Assembly: GCA_029641185.1 (NCBI GenBank) | Contig: JAPWGK010000006.1 | Location: 558,001-622,000 of the forward strand | DNA: 64,000 nucleotides | Direction: 5' to 3' | Origin: Pseudofabraea citricarpa | Taxonomy: Eukaryota > Ascomycota > Leotiomycetes > Helotiales > Dermateaceae | Part shown: piece after piece, positions 58,034 to 64,000 of the stretch | How positions within the stretch are numbered: the first letter of the stretch is position 1 | How the letters are laid out: each line of letters opens with the position of its first letter | Program-made: the position numbers and the translations under genes | Notes under the pieces: generated by a model | The model's database searches: none | Seen by the model: only the letters and a program-made list of their open reading frames with translations | What the model was told of the DNA's origin: nothing

Positions 58034-59142
58034 ATGGCGCCCAAGACCTTGAACTTTATCACGGTAAGTCAGCACAGCCTTTTCATGCGGTGTTTTTGTG
58101 GCTATCGCTCGTGACTTCTGAGTAGAGGTTGCCAGTAAGCTAGGCCGCAAGCAAAACCCAGTTCTACGAGAGGCCGTGGAAGATATGTATATTCTTGTGA
58201 AAGTGGTATACTTGGTAGTATATATTTAACCACCTACCTACTCCTCTCCCTTCCTTGAATTTCCTGTGCCCGTGTCTTTTATCAACCAAATCAGCTAACT
58301 CTTCACCAAAAAGGGAAACAAGAATAAACTCGCTGAAGTCAGAGCTATCCTTGGCGATGTTGTAGACTTACAGAGTTTCTCTCTTGATCTACCAGAGCTC
58401 CAGGGGACTATCGAAGAGATCTCCCTGGACAAATGTCGTCGAGCTGCTGAGGCTGTAAGTTTGGGCAGTCGTTACAGAAAGACGTTTCTTTATTGTCACT
58501 TTATTTTGGACTGTTTCAGACTTTTGTTTGGTTCCAATCACCGAATTAGATATGGCCTTTTTATATACAAATGGAATAGAAGGTTGACAAGTATTCTAGG
58601 TCAAGGGTCCAGTTCTAGTCGAGGATACATGCCTCTGCTTTAACGCACTCAAAGAATTACCAGGCCCATATATGTACGTGTGAGCCTTCGCAAGTATCAG
58701 AAAAGTAATTTTAATCCCTGGATCTAGCAAATGGTTTCTCCAATCTCTTGGGCACGAAGGCCTGAACAATCTGCTGGCTGCATATCCAGATAAGTCTGCT
58801 CAAGCCGTGTGCACATTCGCATACTCTGAAGGTCCTGGCCACGAGCCTATTATCTTCCAAGGTCGAACAGATGTAAGTGAAATCCCGGCACCTCTCATGA
58901 GCATTTCTGATGATAATCTAGGGGAAAATTGTACCAGCGAGAGGCCCTCTTGATTTCGGTAAGATACTTACCTCCGTTCCTATCACTCCACATGCAATGC
59001 TCATTAACTCATAGGCTGGGATCCAATCTTCGAATACGAAGGACAAACTTATGCCGAGATGGACAAGGTCGAGAAGAACAAGATATCTCATCGCTATCGG
59101 GCGTTGGAAAAGCTAAAGACCTGGTTGAAGGAGGAAGCATAG
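58034..59142 (+). CDS. HAM1: inosine triphosphate pyrophosphatase (Ham1)
   Basis: Six exons: 58034-58063, 58314-58454, 58600-58673, 58728-58872, 58922-58958, 59015-59142; 184 aa, normal length. It hydrolyses ITP, dITP and XTP to the monophosphates, keeping deaminated purines out of nucleic acids. Motifs: [18 protein letters not shown] at the N terminus, [48 protein letters not shown] and [16 protein letters not shown], then [16 protein letters not shown]. The first exon is only 30 nt and is separated by a 250-nt intron ending in an AAG acceptor; this is needed to reach the GNKNK motif in frame. Convergent with the Fap7 gene, 40 bp between stop codons. Confidence 0.94.
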
Positions 59143-59182
59143 GATCGATTTAAATCTCTGAAAAATAACCAGAGGGAGAGCT

Positions 59183-59818
59183 TTATTGTGCCTCGCTGCC
59201 ATTATTTTCCTTCCACTGCTTGATCCATGCCTCGATCCGTTCAATGTTCGACTCCATCTCTTCCGACGTGTTGCTCGTGAGCTCGACAATGATTTCTTGG
59301 GCGTAGGAATCCCTAGCTTCCTGCAGTAGCACCTCCATAATCTCCGAGTCTAGATTCTCTTGTAGCTTTGCCTCTGGGTAGTCCCTAGTAATCCGTCAGT
59401 CTCTGTCGGCGCATCTCGTCTGCTGGTACGAATTACCTTGACTTAAGTCTATCATAGAGAAGCGTCGAATTGACGCGCAACACAACCACCAAGTCGATCC
59501 AGCTTTCTGGGAATAAGTCGCATGCGTGCCAATCAATGATGTAGCCTCCCTGCTTCACTTCCTCTTCGATCGAATCGAGCAACTTGCAGATAATTAGCCA
59601 CTATGTTAATCCCCGCTTCGGCGAATAACTACCTTATCCTCATCTACGATCCAACTTTTGAATTCCTCGTCATAGCCATCATGGCATCCCCGCTCCTTGA
59701 CAATTTGGTTGACGGACAGGTGCTTGAGCCCCGTATTCTGGGCGAGAACTTCACAATGTGTCGTCTTGCCTACACCAGGGGTGCCCGTGATTATGATGTT
59801 TGGTTGGCTCCTCGTCAT
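59183..59818 (-). CDS. FAP7: adenylate-kinase-like ATPase Fap7 (AK6/hCINAP)
   Basis: Three exons: 59818-59633, 59582-59437, 59384-59183; 177 aa. Fap7 is a nuclear P-loop ATPase/AMP kinase that acts with Rps14 in late 40S maturation and 20S pre-rRNA cleavage. Walker A is GTPGVGKTT at about residues 12-20; LKHLSVNQIVKERG follows, then GYIIDWHACDLFPESWIDLVVVLR with the family's DxHxxxLFPE motif, LYDRLKSRDYPEAKLQENLDSEI, and the C-terminal helices ending KQWKENNGSEAQ. The short form without a canonical lid fits AK6. Intron 1 uses an AAG acceptor. Convergent with ITPase. Confidence 0.94.
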
Positions 59819-60548
59819 TTTCAGTAGATCTGCCAGCGCGAAATTGACTCGAATTGTGGTGGGGGAAAAAACGTTCGCGCCTTCAAAATATGTCTAATTT
59901 TGGTTATCGATAAGACCGGCAGAATATTAGGGCGGTGTGATTTCATCTTGTGGATGCACCGCCCAGAGGATGTGCAGACGGAAACGTTTGATCCAAGTAC
60001 TTCCATGTGTTTGAATAATTTAGTGCTTTTGAATACGTAGGTGCTTTGGAATAGTGCGCGGCACCAGTCAGAAGATGATGTGTGTTATACAATTGATTAA
60101 CTTTTCGTTTTCGTTTTTCGCATGGCATATACATAGGCAGGCTGTTGATGGTAAAATACAGCCGTAGATTCAATCAAGTAGATCTTCTGATTCATCACGG
60201 CATTTAGGCGTATCTATTAAAAAGTTCTTTACTCCTTGCAAGCCCTTCAACTACTGAAGTATTGCAGCTCCCAATATCCTTAAATATCAAAACGCCTTTG
60301 CAGCATAATCTTTACACGACACACAAAAGATGCGGTCTCTCGACGAAAAGTAGCCCCAGCAAACGCTAACCGTGAGACAAGGTATGTGTGAAATACCACG
60401 TCATATACAAAAGGAGATCCAGCCAGTGGCGAGAAACCCATGAGAAGGAGCCGTGGAGAAAATGATACAAGCGAAGCGAAAAGGGTCGTCGTCTCGAGTA
60501 CACCTGGCAGTCTCTGCCAGTGCTTTTTTAGTAAATTATGGTGCTTGG
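59819..60548. other. intergenic, Fap7 promoter and myosin 3' UTR
   Basis: 730 bp between the start of Fap7 and the stop of the myosin gene, both on the minus strand. It should hold the myosin 3' UTR on the left side and the Fap7 promoter near 59830-60000. No gene is seen. Confidence 0.5.
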
Positions 60549-63500
60549 TTAAGCACCGTTGTGAGAGTTGATTGAGGTGAACTCGCTTTCTTGTTCACTG
60601 GTCAACTCTCCATCATTGTCGACAAGGTCCTCGTCTCCCTCTCCCTCTGGGTACTCCAACTTCTCTTGTTGTGCAATGGCCTGGGCGGATACGATCTCCG
60701 CAAGTCTCTTCAGGCGGGGAGTTTGTAACCCTACGTAACTATTAGTAAGGGGATTTTACATTGCTAAGCAAGCTAGACTTACAGGAAGGTGTGTATGTTT
60801 CTAGAGCAGTGATAACACGTGGTTCGGCAATTTCGTAAGGTCCACTGTCGTCCATATCGACCGCAGTCAGGAGGAGCACATCACTCTTTTCTGTGACACG
60901 GGAAGCCACAGCCTTCATGATCTCGCCATTGATAGGCTGTTCGTAATCAGCCACAAGATATTGGTTTAGAAGCTTCTGGATTTGATTTGGTGATAGCCTA
61001 TCAAGAGTCAGTCAGCATAAATAGATTGGCAACCTAAAAGTCATTTGAAACTTACATCCAGCAGATGTCTTGAATGATCTCGATGTCGTTGAGAGTAGCC
61101 TTCTTTAATTGAAGAAGCTTAGTTGCTTGCTGTATGGTATTAGCATAATATTGAAGAAATTTTAGGCATATTTAGGACTTACCATAAGATGCTCGAGTTG
61201 AAGAGTTCCTTCAGGCATGTCATGGCTCTTACACCACTCCTCGATACGAGTGATATTATAGTTAATTTGAAGACCACGTTTCCAAGAAAGGAAATTTCTT
61301 CGCATCAGGAGATCATTGAAAGCAGTAACTCCAACCAATCTGAGCAGCTCAGTGACTGTTTGTGTTATGATAGAATCTTCAAGGTAGTACGCTTTCATTG
61401 CTTTGAACACGTTGTTCAAGAGACTGAGAAGGTTGTCCATGCTGAAGGCTGGGGTGGAGTTGGTTTGTAAGAGCTTGCCCAAAAACCTGTTGCTCTCGTT
61501 TGTAACAAAGCCTGGGAGCGATTGAGATTCAATGATGGCAGGAATGATCATCTTCTGAAGCTTCTTCTTCAAGATCTTCATCCAAGTGTGGTAGATGTTG
61601 AACTCCAAACTTTCCAGATCGTGCTTGACAATCTCGAGGAGACGGTCATACTCGTAATTATCAGTCTTCTGAGCCTCATACCAGTCTTCTGCAAGGAATA
61701 CGAAAGAAAGCATCTCGTGAACATTGGAGAGCCAGAAGGCACCTGCATTTATCGAATTGGCGTCCTCGCCGTCATGGTTCATCACCTCCTGTTGGATGGA
61801 CTGCATAACGTTGGCGAGGAATCTCTCTGATTCCTTGACAAATCCATTGTTCCACATCTCTGAAGTGACCAAATTGATCAGGTAGGATGGGAAGAGGACC
61901 TCCTTGTCGGTAGGTGGTGGTGTCGTGCCTGGAGCTGGGATTTTCAAGTTGCGGATCAATCCCATGGTAACCTCGTCATTGAGAACATCTTCATCGGCAA
62001 GCAGATTCTCAAGCTCGAATTCAATATTGTCGAGAGCAGGCATGAAGGTTGATCCAGAAAGGTTTTGGCGGTGAAGATTACTTCCTGTGACAGCCATAGA
62101 TACCGGTCTTGGATTGTAGGCGGCACTGAATCGATCAATCTCACGGGGCTCAGCGCCAGCACTTCGCCTCTTTGGCTTCTTAGATGAAACCAAGTTGATG
62201 AGTCCATTAGAAGGAATTGCAGGAGCCGAGCCGTTGGCCAAATCGCCGTTTGTTGGCATGCTTGGTACTGTGCGTTTGGCGATCTCGAGTTGCTCTTGCA
62301 TATCAACGAGTTTCTCGCGGAGGGTATTCTTCTCTGCCTCGTGGCTAGAGCTTGTCTTTTCAGTCTCCTCGAGTTGGGCGGTAGATTTTGCCAAAGTTTC
62401 CCTGAGCTCCTTTTCTTCCTCTTGTAATTTCTTGATGTTTGCAGCGGACTCGTCAAAATTTGTCTTGAGCTTCGCAAACTCTTCCTCCAGTGCGACAAGA
62501 CGTGCCGCAGTGATGCCAGCTTGGTTGGCTTCGGCTTGAAGTTCCTTCGTTCGTGCTTCCAAAGCATTGTGTCTGTTCTTCCATGACTTGACTTGGTTTT
62601 CGTAATTCTCGACTTGTGTTACCAAGGACTTGTTCTCTCTCTTCATCGTGCCCAGAGACTGTGTGAGTTCAACGACCTTATTCTCAAGCTTGTATGAGAT
62701 TTGCTTGAGGTCGCGTGCTTCCTCGCGAACTTTCTTGTATCCACGACGCGCCTGCTTTCCTCTCCACAAGCTTTGGATGATGACAACCTTCTTCCTGTAT
62801 GCTCTGAAGCTTTGCATCTGTCGTCGGGCACGCCAAACTCTTTGGATGAGAATAGCTGCATTTCCAAGACGCGTGTTCATAATCTCTCTTCTTCGCAAGA
62901 AACCCTTAGCAGCTGCCTGCGCGAGAATGACGTTGCTCCTGATAGCGTTGAAACTCTTGCGTTGTTTATGTCCGCGCCAGACGCGTTGAATTGTAGTAGC
63001 AGCCTTGACAGTACGGATTTCCTGGGCACGCTTGCGCGCGAGATGTGCTCTGGCTAGAGATTGGAAGAGCAAAACGGCGCTTCTTGCCTCTAGATACTTG
63101 CGGCGATAGTAACGTGCCTTTAGGTTTTTCTGAATCATAATTGCACAGTCGTCAAGTCTAGTCGTCCGCAGATTCTCCAAGAAAGCCAGCATACCGGCAC
63201 GGAAGAAGATCTTAGTTAAACCCAGCTGGTATTTGTCAGTTCCACCACCGTTATTAGAACCAAGAGCTTTTGTGAGAATGGCGTTAGCCATCTCGCGAAT
63301 CTCTGATGTCCATTGTGTGGAAGGTGTCAGCATATAGTAACGTAAAGCAAATTCTTCGTATGTCCAACGGGTTGGATATCCCGCACAACTGATCCTGACG
63401 GTTTCAAGTACACCACAAGCTCGCAATTGACTCAAAACCATGGGTCCCTCAAACACCCAGGCTTCTTTACTCTCATTAGGTTTAAGACAACGAATGTAAT

Positions 63501-64000
63501 GAACATCCGTGTTGTTAATGGTATGCATAAGTTCAATCAAAGAAGATTTGAAAATACCACCAAGCGTTGGTTTCCTGTTCACTGCTACACCAATTTTTCG
63601 ACCTCCAGCTGGCTTGACAGCCGCAGAAGAGGCAGAAGCAGCATCTTTCTCCCGAAGAGCGGTTGCAGCGTCCAAAACGTGTCCCAAAAATTTGTTAGAA
63701 GATGCTTTCAGAACAGCCATATGCTCATCAGGCACGGTATCTCTGTTCTTGTCGATAAAGCCGTCAGATTCGTATGTGACATCTACAGCGTAATGGCAAA
63801 CTGTGAAAGCCGACTTTCCAAAACGAGGCTTTTTGTAGAATTTGTTCTTGTTGGAGGCATAATTCATATGCAATTTGGTGACAAATTGCTCATCTGAGCC
63901 CATGGGAAGTCTGGATTCCTCATCTAAAAGAGACAGAATTCCTAGCTTGCCTTCGATCAAGTCGATACAAGGTTGATTGTCAGAAAAGTCGATGAACTTC
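60549..64000 (-). CDS. class V myosin heavy chain, C-terminal part (truncated by window)
   Basis: Partial: the gene continues past 64000. Exons seen: 64000-61183 (open at its 5' edge), 61129-61056, 60997-60783, 60730-60549; about 1,096 residues are visible. An actin-based cargo motor for vesicle and organelle transport to the hyphal tip. In order: the end of the motor head (FIDFSDNQPCIDLIEGKLG; SH helix SQLRACGVLETVRIS; KIFFRAGMLAFLE), six IQ-like calmodulin-binding repeats (IQKNLKARYYRRKY through IIQSLWRGKQARRGY), a coiled coil of about 200 residues, a Pro/Ser hinge, and the DIL/cargo-binding tail (SYLINLVTSEMWNNGF, WLSNVHEMLSFVFLAEDWY, FNDLLMRRNFLSWKRGLQIN, MLSPNQIQKLLNQY). The end is acidic. 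Yeast homologue MYO2, Aspergillus MyoE; symbol left empty. Confidence 0.95.

Noticed and set aside
55207..59142. P450 with neighbours as a secondary-metabolite cluster
   Set aside because: Adjacent genes are ITPase, Fap7 and the Snf1 beta subunit; no synthase, transporter or regulator is near.
1..64000. CRISPR arrays, prokaryotic operons, viral or toxin genes
   Set aside because: No regularly spaced repeats and no such protein signatures; all recognised genes are fungal nuclear genes.

Overview
This is eukaryotic nuclear DNA from a filamentous ascomycete (Pezizomycotina). The evidence is dense short introns of about 45-110 nt with GTaagt donors and CTAAC/CTAAT-like branch sites, fungal gene families (enhancer-of-polycomb Epl1, a Snf1 beta subunit, a class V myosin, the large NAD-dependent glutamate dehydrogenase) and very short divergent promoters. 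A leotiomycete is my guess from general protein character; nothing in the window proves it. I see no organelle, bacterial, viral or CRISPR sequence. All multi-exon models were assembled by hand from splice sites and checked for frame closure.

Layout. 0.5-2.2 kb (-): kynureninase with a 15-nt microexon. 4.2-7.9 kb (+): NAD-glutamate dehydrogenase. 9.4-9.9 kb (-): mitochondrial release-factor-like GGQ protein, divergent from an FCP1/NIF-type HAD protein at 10.1-11.4 kb (+). 13.2-14.9 kb (-): eEF1-gamma, divergent from mitochondrial ribosomal protein uS9m at 15.1-16.2 kb (+). 16.2-19.9 kb: no gene, but a 402-bp MITE with 32-bp perfect terminal inverted repeats and a 5-bp target duplication. 20.0-21.2 kb (-): Gln-rich unknown protein. 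21.2-31.1 kb: a gene-poor, simple-repeat-rich 10-kb block. 31.1-31.9 kb (-): calcineurin B. 33.9-35.6 kb (-): Rad9 of the 9-1-1 clamp, divergent from an F-box/LRR protein at 36.0-37.7 kb (+). 38.2-39.3 kb (-): RCC1-repeat (Ats1-like) protein, divergent from RPL7 at 39.6-41.1 kb (+), whose second intron carries a box C/D snoRNA matching 25S rRNA. 42.9-43.5 kb (-): unknown Ser-rich basic protein. 45.4-47.2 kb (+): Epl1. 47.6-49.2 kb (-): SET-domain Rkm4-like methyltransferase. 50.1-51.2 kb (+): Kae1. 51.3-51.9 kb (-): small membrane protein, divergent from the Snf1 beta subunit at 52.4-54.0 kb (+). 55.2-57.7 kb (-): ten-exon cytochrome P450, divergent from ITPase (Ham1) at 58.0-59.1 kb (+). 59.2-59.8 kb (-): Fap7. 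60.5-64.0 kb (-): the C-terminal part of a class V myosin, running off the window.

The genes are mostly housekeeping: translation and its modification (eEF1-gamma, RPL7, Rkm4, Kae1, uS9m, GGQ factor, Fap7, Ats1-like), signalling (calcineurin B, Snf1 beta), genome maintenance (Rad9, Epl1, Ham1) and amino-acid catabolism (kynureninase, GDH). They do not form one pathway or a secondary-metabolite cluster. The strongest non-gene signals are the MITE, the intronic snoRNA, a candidate Pol III/SINE-like unit near 32.9 kb, a poly(T)-bordered repeat near 30 kb, and the 10-kb gene-poor block.
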